A DNA stretch of 64,000 nt from Pseudovibrio sp. Ad37 (GCF_001623075.1 NZ_LMCF01000024.1:175043-239042); one strand, 5' to 3'. Shown: positions 25,888 through 35,353, counted from the first letter of the stretch. Numbers and translations are program-made. The notes: generated from the letters alone by a model not told the origin.

Positions 25888-26625
25888 ATGCAGCTGAACC
25901 GCACGGAGACAAAGGGAAACACATGCAGCTTTACCAGTCTGGATAAGGATTGGGGGGCCGATGATGATTATCTTTTCAACTTCGCTTGCACGCCAGGTGG
26001 AAGCGTTTTGCAAATTGCCTGCGGCACAGGTGCACTGTCCAACGCGCTGTCCAGACAAGGTGTAGACACTGTTGGTGTTGACCGAAATCCGAAGAAAATC
26101 GCACAAGCCGTGAAACGGTCTGAGACGGTAACGTGGTTGGAAGCAGATGCCCGAACGGTGCACCTCAATCAGAAATTTGACCGCATTATCATCACTGGCA
26201 ATGCTTTCCAGGCCTTTGCAACCAATACGGATCAGATTCTCGTTCTCCAAACCATCGCTGCTCATCTGAAACCAAATGGCAAATTCGCCTTCGGCATGGA
26301 AAACCCGAAAGCACGCCCATGGGAGAAGTGGGGCCAGAAAGGCAAACCTCTTTTGGTACGCTCAGTTGAAGGGCAAAGAGTGTCGCTGTGGCAGGATACA
26401 GCCGGGCCAGACAAAAACGGTCTCGTGTCCATGCAAACCCACTACGACAGCGATGGTCAGCATTACTCCAGAAACAACATGCGCCGCTTCGTGCATCGCG
26501 ATCATATCCGCGACCTGTTGGAAGCCGTTGGCCTGCGCGCAACAGCTTCCTATGGGGACTGGTCAGCACTCAACCTGAATGATGCTGCACCTTTCATTAT
26601 CGTCAGCGGTGGCCTGAGCACCTAA
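25888..26625 (+). CDS. Class I SAM-dependent methyltransferase
   Basis: A 245-residue protein with motif I VLQIACGTGALSNALSRQG (about residues 37-55), the acidic end of strand 2 in VGVDRNP, and FDRIIITGNAFQAF as motif IV. The C-terminal part (RRFVHRDHIRDLLEAVGLRA) is like small-molecule methyltransferases of the UbiE/Methyltransf_25 type. The substrate is unknown. GGAAGG precedes the ATG. It is convergent with the DUF1330 gene. Confidence 0.8.
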   Translation: MQLNRTETKGNTCSFTSLDKDWGADDDYLFNFACTPGGSVLQIACGTGALSNALSRQGVDTVGVDRNPKKIAQAVKRSETVTWLEADARTVHLNQKFDRIIITGNAFQAFATNTDQILVLQTIAAHLKPNGKFAFGMENPKARPWEKWGQKGKPLLVRSVEGQRVSLWQDTAGPDKNGLVSMQTHYDSDGQHYSRNNMRRFVHRDHIRDLLEAVGLRATASYGDWSALNLNDAAPFIIVSGGLST

Positions 26626-26646
26626 CGCTCCTCAGGCTCCCAGAAC

Positions 26647-26937
26647 TTACACCCCATCAATAATCGTCAGGCTACACTTAGCAGCACCATGACGGATCTT
26701 GGCAACAGGGGCATACTCCGGACAGTTCAAAAACGCCTGCGCCTTTTCCATATTTGGAAACTCCACAATGACGAGACGGTGTGGTATCCATAAATCATTC
26801 TCAACCACATCCATATCACCGCCACGTGCCCTGTAGATGCCGCCGAAGCTCTCAGCAATCGGGCGAGCCTGGGCCTTGTAATCCTCATAGGCGATGGGAT
26901 CTTCAATTTTTGTATCAACAATGACGTAAGCTGGCAT
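26647..26937 (-). CDS. DUF1330 domain protein
   Basis: A 96-residue protein of the DUF1330 family, small dimeric alpha/beta-barrel (ferredoxin-like) proteins. Family marks are AYVIVDTKIEDPIAYEDYKAQ, FGGIYRARGGD and RLVIVEFPNMEKAQAFLNCPEY. Function is not known; some relatives resemble monooxygenase or heme-degrading folds. AGGAGAAG lies before the ATG. Confidence 0.88.
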   Translation of the reverse strand: MPAYVIVDTKIEDPIAYEDYKAQARPIAESFGGIYRARGGDMDVVENDLWIPHRLVIVEFPNMEKAQAFLNCPEYAPVAKIRHGAAKCSLTIIDGV

Positions 26938-26990
26938 ATACTTCTCCTGTAATTGGAAAAGAGCCTACCTGATTTGGTTGTCTTGGGAAA

Positions 26991-27326
26991 TTACGCGGCA
27001 GACTTAGTGCCGTTATCTTTAGGGGAAGGCTGCCCTTTGCCTCTTTGCCGCTTGAAATAACGTGGGCGGGTCCGGCGGATGATCTTCTTGAAACGACCAC
27101 TGGATCGTACTTCAATCCAATGCAGAGCCTGATTGAGCCAGGTGAAGTTTTTCCTGTGCCGCCGTACGAATTTTGCAAACCTGCGGCTTGTGGCAATCAG
27201 CAGGACTGTCCCCAGCGCCAACAGCGGTACGCCCGTTGGAATAGGGGTCCAGACCGTGAGCAGGCCCAGTACGATGCAAATGATAGCGGCAAAAACTGAA
27301 AGGCCCTTGATCAATGGCTCGACCAC
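26991..27326 (-). CDS. Small inner-membrane protein, PGPGW-like
   Basis: A 111-residue protein with two hydrophobic segments (residues 5-24 and 31-47) separated by TPIPTGVP, then a strongly basic cytoplasmic tail. The layout and the glycine/proline turn resemble the PGPGW small membrane proteins, but the match is loose (no GPGW). It may be cotranscribed with the DUF1330 gene 53 bp downstream. Function is unknown. Confidence 0.6.
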   Translation of the reverse strand: MVEPLIKGLSVFAAIICIVLGLLTVWTPIPTGVPLLALGTVLLIATSRRFAKFVRRHRKNFTWLNQALHWIEVRSSGRFKKIIRRTRPRYFKRQRGKGQPSPKDNGTKSAA

Positions 27327-27423
27327 CTGTGCGCGTCACAAACTTGGTTAAGTATACACAAGGGGCGTGAAGCTTCCGTAACACGGGCTTTCAAACTTAG
27401 GGCAAATATCGAAAGTTCAGGGA

Positions 27424-27453
27424 AGGCGGCAAATTACTCGCAACTTGCCGCCT
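27424..27453 (-). terminator. Stem-loop after the RNA methyltransferase gene
   Basis: AGGCGGCAA at 27424-27432 pairs with TTGCCGCCT at 27445-27453. It sits 14 bp past the stop of the leftward gene. It lacks a good T tract, so it may be an RNA-stabilising end rather than a full terminator. Confidence 0.5.
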
Positions 27454-27466
27454 GCATAATCACCGC

Positions 27467-28732
27467 TTATGCGCCGCGTTCCAGCAGAGCAACCACTTCA
27501 ACATGAGGGGAATAGAGAAACTGATCAATCGGTACAACGCGTTTGATCTGATAGCCACCTTCCAGCAACTCTCGAATGTCACGAGCAAAACTGGCAGGGC
27601 TGCAGGAAACAGCAACGATCTTCTTGACTGGAGACTTAGCAAGTTCCTGTGCTTGGGCAAGAGCACCAGCACGCGGCGGATCAAACACCACACCATCAAA
27701 ACCCTTGCCAAAGTTATCAAGCTCTTTAGCAACAATTGGTCGGCGGAACAGATCCCGGCGTTCAGTAGTGACTTTCTTAAGGCCCTTGGCCCGGCGCAAT
27801 CCAAGATCAAGCGCTTTCAGTGACGTTGCTTCGCCTTCCACCGCATGCGCATTGGCAAACTGTCCGATATTGAAGGTCAGCGTGCCCGCACCGCAGAACA
27901 GATCAGCTACACGCTTGCAGCCGCTCAAACCCTCTGAAAGAAGATCGCCCATGGTTTTTTCGGCGCTCATGGCTGCCTGGATAAAGCCACCGGACGGGAT
28001 TGGAACAGCGACGCCGCTCATGTCCAGTAAAGGAGGACGGATCTCAATAATTGTCTCACCATCAACAGTCAGGCGTGCAAAGTCATTCTCAACAGCACCC
28101 TGTGACAGTTCAAGGTAATGTTTGTCTTTGTTTTTACCCAACCCACCAATAGCAACATCAAGGCCGCTCTGTGTTGTCGTCACGGTGAACTTCAGTTCGC
28201 CCTTACGCGGCAAAATTTCGCCAGCAAGCTTGCGAAGTCCCGGTACGGCTTTCATGAGCTCAGGCGCAATCACAGGGCATTCTTCAATGTCAACAAGACG
28301 GTTGGATTTAGCTGTGTGATAGCCAAACAGCACTTTATGGCCTGCTTTTACAGCTGCAAACACAGCACGGCGACGACTGCCCTTGCCGCAAACCACAACA
28401 TCTTCCACTGGCGTTTCAATGCCACGGGAGGCCAGCGCGTCAATCACTTGTTGCCGCTTGAAGTTCTTGTAGGAAGCCTCATCCATATGCTGCAAAGAGC
28501 AGCCGCCACATGTGCTGAAATGCTTGCACACGGACGCGACGCGATGCGCGCTCGGCTCAATGATCTCGTTAAGTTCCGCACGTGTTCCTTGCACCTGGGC
28601 GCTGACAAGCTCGCCCTCAAGTGTATAGGGAACAAAGATCTGTCCGGCATCGGTCTCGGCAACACCATCACCCTTATGGGCAAGGCGTGCAATACGGAGG
28701 GTTTCTACAGTGGCTTCAGGCTTCTTAGACAT
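27467..28732 (-). CDS. Class I SAM-dependent RNA methyltransferase, RumA/TrmA family
   Basis: A 421-residue 23S rRNA/tRNA m5U methyltransferase-type protein. It has an N-terminal TRAM domain (about residues 5-60), a Fe-S-type CxxxxxCGGCSLQH cluster (Cys at about 68-80), SAM-binding VADLFCGAGTLTFNIG, and FDPPRAGALAQAQELA with catalytic Cys in VAVSCSPASFARDI. The pattern fits the RlmC/RlmD group; the target nucleotide is not resolved. The longer frame from 28768 adds 12 residues without a family match. The ribosome site is weak for either start. Confidence 0.87.
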   Translation of the reverse strand: MSKKPEATVETLRIARLAHKGDGVAETDAGQIFVPYTLEGELVSAQVQGTRAELNEIIEPSAHRVASVCKHFSTCGGCSLQHMDEASYKNFKRQQVIDALASRGIETPVEDVVVCGKGSRRRAVFAAVKAGHKVLFGYHTAKSNRLVDIEECPVIAPELMKAVPGLRKLAGEILPRKGELKFTVTTTQSGLDVAIGGLGKNKDKHYLELSQGAVENDFARLTVDGETIIEIRPPLLDMSGVAVPIPSGGFIQAAMSAEKTMGDLLSEGLSGCKRVADLFCGAGTLTFNIGQFANAHAVEGEATSLKALDLGLRRAKGLKKVTTERRDLFRRPIVAKELDNFGKGFDGVVFDPPRAGALAQAQELAKSPVKKIVAVSCSPASFARDIRELLEGGYQIKRVVPIDQFLYSPHVEVVALLERGA

Positions 28733-29089
28733 GGCACAGCGTTTACAGCGCTGCACTGAGACATGCAATGCTTGATCTCGCGAAGTCCGGCATTCTGTTT
28801 GAGGGAGAATGGGCGGCGATGTTTAGTCTTCGATCTGATCTAGGGGAAGTAATCCTCTATGACGCAAAGGTAATGTGGAAAATTGCTGTATAGGCGTACT
28901 CAGCGCCACTTTATACTGAGTTTCAGATGAGATTTTGTCGATCTATTTAAAATGTTCTCTGAAATAAACTTTTTGTTTGTCTATTTGATCGATTTCCCAA
29001 CGTAATGTGCTGGTTGCATGCGTGTAGGTATACATTCTATGGCTGCAACTTCCCCAAAAATAATCGGCGATGTTCTGCAGGAGTTTTCA
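28733..29089. other. Divergent region before the chemoreceptor gene, 357 bp
   Basis: AT-rich region holding promoters for the RNA methyltransferase gene (leftward) and the MCP gene (rightward). I see no strong operator or hairpin. ATG 29018 and other in-frame starts upstream of the MCP exist but lack good ribosome sites. Confidence 0.35.
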
Positions 29090-31156
29090 ATGCCGTCTTT
29101 GAAATTAAAAGGGAAATTGACATTTTGGGTCGTCGTGATTGCGCTGGTGTCGATGGTTGCCTCATCGGGATCTGTCTTGTTCATTGGGGCAGGAGTTATT
29201 GAAGAACAAGCAATCAGGCTTTCTAACGAAATCGCCAAGGAAAGTGCAGCCGTCGTCAAAGCTGAACTGGATCAATCTTTTGCCGTCGCGCGAAACACAG
29301 CCAATGCATTAGATGCACTCAGGAAAAGTGGGGATGCTAATCGTGACGCTTCTGCTGAGATCCTCAAAAGCGTCCTCAAGAGCAATGAACAACTGATTGG
29401 CAGTTGGGCGGCTTGGGAACCTAATGCATTTGATGGCAAGGATCAGGGCTGGGCCAATAAGCCATATCATGACCAAACCGGAAGATTTATCCCGTACTGG
29501 TTCCGCTCGGGTGGACAGATTGGCCGGGAAGCACTTGTCGATTATGAAAAGGATGGGGCAGGTGACTACTACTTGCTTGCACAAAGAAGTGGTGAAGAGA
29601 TCATTCTGGAGCCCTACACCTACTCTGTTGGTGGCGTGGATACCCTAATCACATCTCTTGTTGTACCGGTGGATGGCTTTGGAGCCAGAGACGGTGTTGC
29701 CGGTGTGGACATTGCGCTCTCTGACATACAGGAGCGATTGAATGGCATGCATCCCTATGAGCAAGGCTATCTCACGCTGATCAGCTCTTCCGGAACAATT
29801 GTTTCCAATCCAGATAGCCAGCTTGTGTCCAAAGCTGCTGGTTCAGCTGGTTTTTCAAAAGCAATTCTTGAGCCGTTAAACTCCCGAAAAACCCGCATTC
29901 TGCCCAACACGCAGGTCGGTAATGTTGAAATGCTGCAAGTCGGTGTTCCAATCAGCATCGCAAAAACCGAAGAGCCATGGCTGCTAGTCATCACCATCCC
30001 ACGCAGTAAGATCCTTGAAGCATCCAATCAGATGTTCTCACTTGTTTCTGTCTTGGGTGTCGTTCTCGCACTCTTTGCAGCTTTGGGCGCATGGATATTT
30101 GCCAGTTCTTTGAGCAAGCCAATTTCTTCTCTGACCAGGGTTATGGGTGAGTTGGCATCAGGAAATCTGAATGTCGATATCTCAGAGCGCCGCCAGCAGG
30201 ATGAGATCTCGGACATGATCACTGCTGTACGGGTGTTCAAAGACAATGCCATCAAAGTAAAGGAGATGGAGGCAGACAAGAAAGAGCAGGAAAGTAAGCG
30301 CAGAGCAGAAGAGAAGGCCACGCGGACGAGGATTGTTTCTGACTTTGAAAAGAGCGTGGGCACCGTCGTGCAGACTGTTTCATCCGCAGCCACAGGCATG
30401 AAGTCATATGCCGAGGTGCTTGAGCCTGCTGCAACGAGAGCACAGTCTCGTGCACAAGCTGGGGCAAGTGCTGCAGAGGCGACCTCTGTTAACGTACAAA
30501 CCGTTAGTTCTGCAGCGGAGGAGCTGACAGCATCCATTCGCGAAATTGGGATGCAGGTTGATCTGGCCTCAAGAACGGTTGCAGTGGCAGTCTCTAAGTC
30601 CGAGCAAACCAACATCACCGTGCGTGGTCTTTCCGAAGCCGTGCTGAAAATTGGCGAAGTGATTGATATCATCAATGCCATTGCCGATCAGACCAACCTT
30701 CTTGCCTTGAATGCCACTATTGAAGCGGCCCGAGCTGGGGAATCTGGCAAAGGGTTTGCCGTAGTTGCTAATGAAGTGAAGGATCTGGCTAATCAAACAG
30801 GGCGGGCAACCCAAAGCATTGCTGAACAGATCAGCGGCGTTCAGGAAGCAACGCAAGGAGCTGTTGATGAGATCGCGGGCATTTCCAAAACCATCAGCGA
30901 ACTTGACGAAGTAGCCTCCAATATTGCTGCTGCAGTTGAAGAGCAGGGCGTGGCAACCAGTGAGATTGCCAGAAGTGCCGAGCTTGCATCCAACGGAACC
31001 AAGGAAGTCTTCGCCAGCGTAAATGACATAGGCAAAGCGGCAGAGGATACCAGCGACTCCGCGTTGAGCGTAAAAAAGGCCTCAGTGGATCTGACTGATC
31101 TTGCTGAAGAGCTCAAAGAACGCGTGGAAGGCTTCGTGTCTCAGCTTCGCGCATAA
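29090..31156 (+). CDS. Methyl-accepting chemotaxis protein with dCache sensor
   Basis: A 688-residue chemoreceptor. TM1 is at residues about 10-32. A periplasmic double-Cache region (about 35-300) follows, with [20 protein letters not shown] and the long [19 protein letters not shown] stretch. TM2 is at about 312-337, HAMP at about 338-390, and the signalling domain runs to the end with the conserved tip [20 protein letters not shown] and [13 protein letters not shown]. The ligand is unknown; the Cache class binds amino acids, organic acids or amines. AGGAG stands 7 nt before ATG 29090. It is a lone gene in a minus-strand neighbourhood, probably an inserted unit. No C-terminal CheR-docking pentapeptide is seen. 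Confidence 0.9.
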   Translation: MPSLKLKGKLTFWVVVIALVSMVASSGSVLFIGAGVIEEQAIRLSNEIAKESAAVVKAELDQSFAVARNTANALDALRKSGDANRDASAEILKSVLKSNEQLIGSWAAWEPNAFDGKDQGWANKPYHDQTGRFIPYWFRSGGQIGREALVDYEKDGAGDYYLLAQRSGEEIILEPYTYSVGGVDTLITSLVVPVDGFGARDGVAGVDIALSDIQERLNGMHPYEQGYLTLISSSGTIVSNPDSQLVSKAAGSAGFSKAILEPLNSRKTRILPNTQVGNVEMLQVGVPISIAKTEEPWLLVITIPRSKILEASNQMFSLVSVLGVVLALFAALGAWIFASSLSKPISSLTRVMGELASGNLNVDISERRQQDEISDMITAVRVFKDNAIKVKEMEADKKEQESKRRAEEKATRTRIVSDFEKSVGTVVQTVSSAATGMKSYAEVLEPAATRAQSRAQAGASAAEATSVNVQTVSSAAEELTASIREIGMQVDLASRTVAVAVSKSEQTNITVRGLSEAVLKIGEVIDIINAIADQTNLLALNATIEAARAGESGKGFAVVANEVKDLANQTGRATQSIAEQISGVQEATQGAVDEIAGISKTISELDEVASNIAAAVEEQGVATSEIARSAELASNGTKEVFASVNDIGKAAEDTSDSALSVKKASVDLTDLAEELKERVEGFVSQLRA

Positions 31157-31231
31157 TTGCGAGACTTTAAAGAAGCACTGGACTACCCTCTCCTGAGCAC
31201 TTCTATGCCTCGGGAGAGGGCTTCACGAAAA

Positions 31232-31966
31232 CTATGCTGGTGTCTTTTGGCAGGCCATCAGATACTCAGCATTTCCGTCACCACCTTTGATCGGGGAGGA
31301 GGTGATGCCAAGGACGGACCAACCCGGTTGGGCATTCATCCACTCTTGCAGCTCAACAGAGATCTCCTCTGCAATCTCAAGAGTAACAAGACCACCTTTC
31401 CCAATCCGCTCACGTCCAGCTTCAAATTGTGGCTTGACGAGGAAGACACCTACAGCACCATCAGCAGCCAGCTCAAGAGCTGGTGGTAAGGCAAGTTTCA
31501 GAGAGATAAAGCTCACATCGGAAACCAGAAACTCCGGATGCTGACCTTCTAGATGTTCAAGCGTCAGCTCACGGGCATTCAGTCCGTCTTTACGGACAAC
31601 GCGTTGGTTGTTGGAAATCTTATCCGCCAGTTGATCATGTCCAACATCAATGGCATGGACAATCTGAGCACCATGCTCCAGCAGAACCTGCGTGAAGCCT
31701 CCAGTCGAGGCGCCAATATCGAGGCAGATCTTCCCAGCAGGGTCGAGGTCAAAATGCTCCAGGCCTTTGATGAGCTTCAAAGCAGCGCGGGAGACATAGT
31801 CAGAGGCCGGATCATCGATAGTGATGTCAGGTTTGCCCGCTATCTTCTGCGAAGGCTTTTTTGCAGGCGTACCGTCTATCATGACTGTGTTGCGCAAAAT
31901 TGCATCACGAGCACGGGCCCGCGTTTCAAAATAGCCATGTTCGACGAGGAATTGATCAAGCCGCAT
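31232..31966 (-). CDS. tlyA: TlyA-family rRNA 2'-O-methyltransferase
   Basis: A 244-residue protein. The S4 RNA-binding domain (about 1-60: MRLDQFLVEHGYFETRARAR, MIDGTPAKKPSQKI) is followed by an FtsJ-type methyltransferase with SRAALKLIKGLEHF and DIGASTGGFTQVLLEHGA. TlyA modifies cytidine 2'-OH in 16S and 23S rRNA and sets capreomycin sensitivity in mycobacteria; the hemolysin label is historical. In relatives it follows dxs directly. Here a copper block and an MFS gene intervene. The end lies 75 bp from the convergent MCP gene. Confidence 0.9.
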   Translation of the reverse strand: MRLDQFLVEHGYFETRARARDAILRNTVMIDGTPAKKPSQKIAGKPDITIDDPASDYVSRAALKLIKGLEHFDLDPAGKICLDIGASTGGFTQVLLEHGAQIVHAIDVGHDQLADKISNNQRVVRKDGLNARELTLEHLEGQHPEFLVSDVSFISLKLALPPALELAADGAVGVFLVKPQFEAGRERIGKGGLVTLEIAEEISVELQEWMNAQPGWSVLGITSSPIKGGDGNAEYLMACQKTPA

Positions 31967-31999
31967 ATGTCACCTGACTGGGATGATTAAAAGCTTAGC

Positions 32000-32146
32000 C
32001 TAAAGGCCGAAGCAACCAGCCAGTGCATTTAACAGTTTGTCTGAGAAAAGCAAATTGCCATAGCGCATCCAAAGGAATGCGGTGGCTGCGATCAGCAGAA
32101 GTCCAACGGCAGCTGTGCCAGCATAGAGAGCTGCATGATCTTTCAT
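32000..32146 (-). CDS. Small single-pass membrane protein
   Basis: A 48-residue ORF starting MKDHAALYAGTAAVGLLLIA, too short for ordinary gene callers. One hydrophobic segment (about residues 8-27) is followed by WMRYGNLLFSD and a second amphipathic part ending CFGL. Codon use is like the neighbours. It starts directly after the T run of the SCO terminator, so it would be read through or driven by its own promoter; the ribosome site GGATGAAG is modest. Position next to Cu/oxidase assembly genes suggests a respiratory-membrane role, but this is unproven. Confidence 0.5.
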   Translation of the reverse strand: MKDHAALYAGTAAVGLLLIAATAFLWMRYGNLLFSDKLLNALAGCFGL

Positions 32147-32161
32147 ATCTTCATCCAAAAA

Positions 32162-32187
32162 AGGGTGCCTGAATACTCAGACACCCT
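32162..32187 (-). terminator. Intrinsic terminator of the SCO gene
   Basis: On the minus strand AGGGTGTCTGAG pairs with the right arm CAGGCACCCT around a short loop, followed by TTTTTT. It lies 10 bp past the SCO stop. Confidence 0.85.
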
Positions 32188-32196
32188 AAACTTATA

Positions 32197-32799
32197 TTAG
32201 CTACCAAGCAACTTTCTGATTTTTGGAAGCGCTGTTTCTTCAGGTTCCTGATAGCTGATGGTTCCCACGAAATCCAAATCACCGTTCAGCATGTAAACAG
32301 CTGCGGTGTGGTCCATGGTGTAATCACCGTCTTCCAATGGCACTTTTCTCGCATAAACGCGGTAGTCTTTGACGACTTTTTTAACCTGGTCGACGGAGCC
32401 TGTCAGTGGAACGACGTGAGAGCCAAACGCAGCAACATAATCTGCAATAACGTCTGGTGTATCGCGTTCAGGATCAACGCTGACGAAAACGAAGTTCAGG
32501 TCATCTGCCTTCGGGCCCAGATTATCAATCCATCCCTGCATATCAGAGAGGGTTGTTGGGCACACATCAGGACAGTATGTGAAGCCGAAGAACATCAGAG
32601 TTGGTTTGCCATCAAGGTTCTTGTCTGTAAAGACTTGTCCTTTGCCATCAACCAGCTCAAACGGGCCACCGATCTGCACAGTGGCAGCCTGCGGGACATC
32701 CTCGTTCACAAACTTCATTACTGTTACAGCAGAAACTGCGGCAACGAGCAATGCGACTGCAGCCCACGCTCCATATCGAATTGTTTTCGCAACGTTCAT
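32197..32799 (-). CDS. SCO1/SenC-family copper chaperone
   Basis: A 200-residue protein anchored by an N-terminal membrane segment (about residues 8-30). The periplasmic thioredoxin-like domain carries the copper-binding pair FTYCPDVCP (CxxxC) near residue 80 and the later ligand His in GDYTMDHTAAVYML. SCO proteins deliver or reduce copper for the CuA site of cytochrome c oxidase. Start ATG 32799 follows GGATTAAG; the longer frame adds six residues. It lies 30 bp after the PCu(A)C gene, so the two are probably an operon. Confidence 0.9.
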   Translation of the reverse strand: MNVAKTIRYGAWAAVALLVAAVSAVTVMKFVNEDVPQAATVQIGGPFELVDGKGQVFTDKNLDGKPTLMFFGFTYCPDVCPTTLSDMQGWIDNLGPKADDLNFVFVSVDPERDTPDVIADYVAAFGSHVVPLTGSVDQVKKVVKDYRVYARKVPLEDGDYTMDHTAAVYMLNGDLDFVGTISYQEPEETALPKIRKLLGS

Positions 32800-32828
32800 C
32801 TTAATCCACCCGTGCACAGTTCAATTGG

Positions 32829-33302
32829 TTAGTGGTGCATTTTACCGGATTTTGCACCCATTTTCATAACTGGGAATGTCACTTCTACTGGACCGGCTTT
32901 TTCGAATTCCAGAGTAACTTTGAGCTCTTCACCCATTTTGAATGCTTGGTTCAGACCCATGAACATGACGTGGTAGCTGCCAGGCTTCAACTCAAGTGTT
33001 TCGCCAGCAGGAATAACAATGCCATCGTCCAGCTTACGCATTTTCATGACGCCATCGTTCACAGCCATTTCGTGAATTTCAGTACGCTTGGCATAGCCGG
33101 AAACTGCACCTGTCAGGTGTGCATCTTCGCTGCCATTGTTGGTGATAGAAACGAAAGCTCCGCCACCTTTTGCTTTTGGTGGAGTAGCGCGTGTCCAGGC
33201 ATCTTTAATGGTCAGGTCACCGTGTTGAATGCTGTCCGCGAGAGCAGCAGAACCAGTGAACGCAACAAGAGCTGCTGTAACAAGAAGAGCACGTGTTTTC
33301 AT
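32829..33302 (-). CDS. Periplasmic copper chaperone PCu(A)C
   Basis: A 157-residue exported protein with a signal peptide (cleavage near ALA, residue 22). The copper site of the family is present: H(M)X10MX21HXM, seen here as EIHEMAVNDGVMKMRKL and GSYHVMFMGL. It hands copper to SCO or directly to the CuA centre. The C-terminus is Met/His-rich (VMKMGAKSGKMHH), which may add extra metal ligands. Cotranscription with SCO is likely. Confidence 0.9.
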   Translation of the reverse strand: MKTRALLVTAALVAFTGSAALADSIQHGDLTIKDAWTRATPPKAKGGGAFVSITNNGSEDAHLTGAVSGYAKRTEIHEMAVNDGVMKMRKLDDGIVIPAGETLELKPGSYHVMFMGLNQAFKMGEELKVTLEFEKAGPVEVTFPVMKMGAKSGKMHH

Positions 33303-33387
33303 AATATCCATCCAAGGAATAGCTCCCTACCTGTAAACTCAGGCAGAAGAGATCAGTCAAATCAGGTTTTGTTGATCAAGGGAAAAC

Positions 33388-33801
33388 CTAGGCGACTGGA
33401 GGAGCCCGGATGAGGAAATTATGACCACGGAGGCTTCTGTCAATTACGAGAGCACTATCAAGGGAGAGAGAACCAGCAACCACAAGGGTAGGACTCTGCC
33501 AGTTCTCGGGCTCTATCGAAAAATAAGTCGCCTGTTTGGACGTATGCGGGCACATGAACGTGCAATCGCAGCCTATTCCCAACGGATTTTCGGTATGAGT
33601 GGAGCCTTCGACCTTTGCAATCTGCGAGCCGCCTGAAGGGGCACACAATTGCATAAGCGCAGCAACCGAAGGATCAGCAGCTGCGCCGGAAAAACTCAGG
33701 ACAAGCAACAGTACTCGGGCCAGCATCGCAACGCCAGCAAGCAAGACGAGCGGATGCCGCTCGCTTCTGAGTACATGTAATGTATTACTTGGCTTGACCA
33801 T
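33388..33801 (-). CDS. DUF2946-like secreted protein of a copper block
   Basis: A 137-residue protein. An N-terminal hydrophobic segment (about 17-40) probably anchors or exports it. The central CDCTFMCPHTSK with two cysteines and a His, preceded by another Cys (LMQLCAP), resembles the Cys/His-rich part of DUF2946-type proteins next to copper genes, though the match is loose. It lies 85 bp upstream of the PCu(A)C gene and 38 bp after the MFS gene. A copper-related role is suggested by context only. Confidence 0.55.
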   Translation of the reverse strand: MVKPSNTLHVLRSERHPLVLLAGVAMLARVLLLVLSFSGAAADPSVAALMQLCAPSGGSQIAKVEGSTHTENPLGIGCDCTFMCPHTSKQATYFSIEPENWQSPTLVVAGSLSLDSALVIDRSLRGHNFLIRAPPVA

Positions 33802-33839
33802 GGGTCTTTCTTAGTTGCTTCCGCTGAGTGTGTCTACAC

Positions 33840-35240
33840 TCAGTCAGGAGGGCATTTGGAATTATCCTGAGTCTCATCAGTTGTAGGCGGATTTTCATCC
33901 TCATCATTGCGATTTGGCAAATCACCAACTTCTTCTGACGCCATGCCCTCATCCTGTTCATAGGCAGGGAACTCTTCAGGCGGAATAACGTAAGGATCTT
34001 CGATATCTAGCGGGTCAGGCGTGAGCACGGCACCCATGTTGGATGTTGCACCGTATTCGAAGTCTGTCTTCTCCAGGTCTTCGTCTGCAGGGCGAATAAC
34101 CAGGCGGCTGACAACGAAGAGCGCAAGAGCTACTTCAACAAGTGCCACCCATATGAATAGCCCTTCAGGACCGATACTGAACATCAGGCCTGCTGCAACG
34201 GTTGGTCCAATCATCGACCCGATTCCGTTCGACATCAGAACGCCGGAAGATGTTTCGACGTAGTCTTCTGCTTCCACATAGTCGAATGCGTGGGCAGCAA
34301 CAATCGCGTATGTTGGCTGACTAGCCATGCCAAGGATCAGGAATACGGTGAATGTGGTCCAGAAGTTTCCGCTCTCAAGCGTAAAGAGGACCAGTGCTGC
34401 CGCTGCCGCGGCGAAGCCCAAGAGCAAAATAATGATACGACGGTCTACACGGTCAGACAGACGACCAATCGGCCACTGTGTAATCGCACCACCCAAAACG
34501 ATGGCCGCTGCAAAATACGCCGCCTCGTTGGTGCTGTAGCCGATCTGCTTGGCGTAAAGCGGCGCCAGCGCCCACATGGAACTGTTGGCAAGGCCAATCA
34601 GCAAACAACCAATCAGGGCCACAGCTGAGGTCTGATAGAGGTTGATCGGGCGGAAACGCACCAACGTAATAGGAGCTGGCTGAACAGCTTTGGTGAGCAC
34701 AACGGGAACCACCGCAACGCTGACAAAAATTGACGCAATTGCAAATGGCACAAAGGTACTAACGTCAAAGCCCACAATCATCAGCTGGCCACCCATGGTG
34801 GCACCCAGATAGCAGATGATGTAAAGCGACATGACTGTGCCACGGTTCTCATTAGTTGCCCGGTCATTCAACCAGCTTTCAACAACTAAAACGATGCCAG
34901 CAAAACACACACCAGTGATGATGCGGAAAAGCGCCCACGCCAAAGGATCCACCAGAATAGGGTGGAGCAGTGCGGCGCCAGACATCAAAGAAACAAGTGC
35001 AGCAAATGCACGGATATGACCGGCCCGCAGAATGAGAAACGGACCAAACAGGCACCCAATCACAAAGCCAATGTAAAAACTGGACGAGATCAGACCAATC
35101 TGGAGGTCTCCAAATCCGGCCAAATCAGCTTTGAGGGGGATAAGCGTCGAAGAAAGTCCATGCCCTGCAAGAATCAGGGCGGTGGACAGCATCAAGGACG
35201 CAAAGGTTGCAAGCAGCAGTATCATGCGCGCACCAGCCAA
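33840..35240 (-). CDS. MFS transporter with long acidic C-terminal tail
   Basis: A 466-residue inner-membrane protein with about 12 transmembrane segments up to residue 390. Family cues are SSFYIGFVIGCLFGPFLI and the loop GRLSDRVDRRIII between the halves. The last 75 residues are hydrophilic, rich in Asp, Glu, Pro and Asn (ADEDLEKTDFEYG onward) and probably cytoplasmic and disordered, unusual for MFS proteins. The type is like the YcaD/UMF-3 groups, and the substrate is unknown. It lies 113 bp beyond the dxs stop on the same strand. Confidence 0.83.
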   Translation of the reverse strand: MAGARMILLLATFASLMLSTALILAGHGLSSTLIPLKADLAGFGDLQIGLISSSFYIGFVIGCLFGPFLILRAGHIRAFAALVSLMSGAALLHPILVDPLAWALFRIITGVCFAGIVLVVESWLNDRATNENRGTVMSLYIICYLGATMGGQLMIVGFDVSTFVPFAIASIFVSVAVVPVVLTKAVQPAPITLVRFRPINLYQTSAVALIGCLLIGLANSSMWALAPLYAKQIGYSTNEAAYFAAAIVLGGAITQWPIGRLSDRVDRRIIILLLGFAAAAAALVLFTLESGNFWTTFTVFLILGMASQPTYAIVAAHAFDYVEAEDYVETSSGVLMSNGIGSMIGPTVAAGLMFSIGPEGLFIWVALVEVALALFVVSRLVIRPADEDLEKTDFEYGATSNMGAVLTPDPLDIEDPYVIPPEEFPAYEQDEGMASEEVGDLPNRNDEDENPPTTDETQDNSKCPPD

Positions 35241-35290
35241 CGATGTAAAACTGGATTCACACTACATATCATATGCAAAAAGAAAATAAG

Positions 35291-35313
35291 GAGAGCAGCG
35301 AAAGCTGCCCCTC
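35291..35313 (-). terminator. Stem-loop after dxs
   Basis: GCAGC at 35295-35299 pairs with GCTGC at 35304-35308 around GAAA, and the stem extends with GAG/CTC outside. On the minus strand it is followed by TTATTTTC. It lies about 40 bp past the dxs stop. Confidence 0.6.
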
Positions 35314-35353
35314 ATTTAATTTTTTGATGAGTTATGAACACAAATACAATGTT

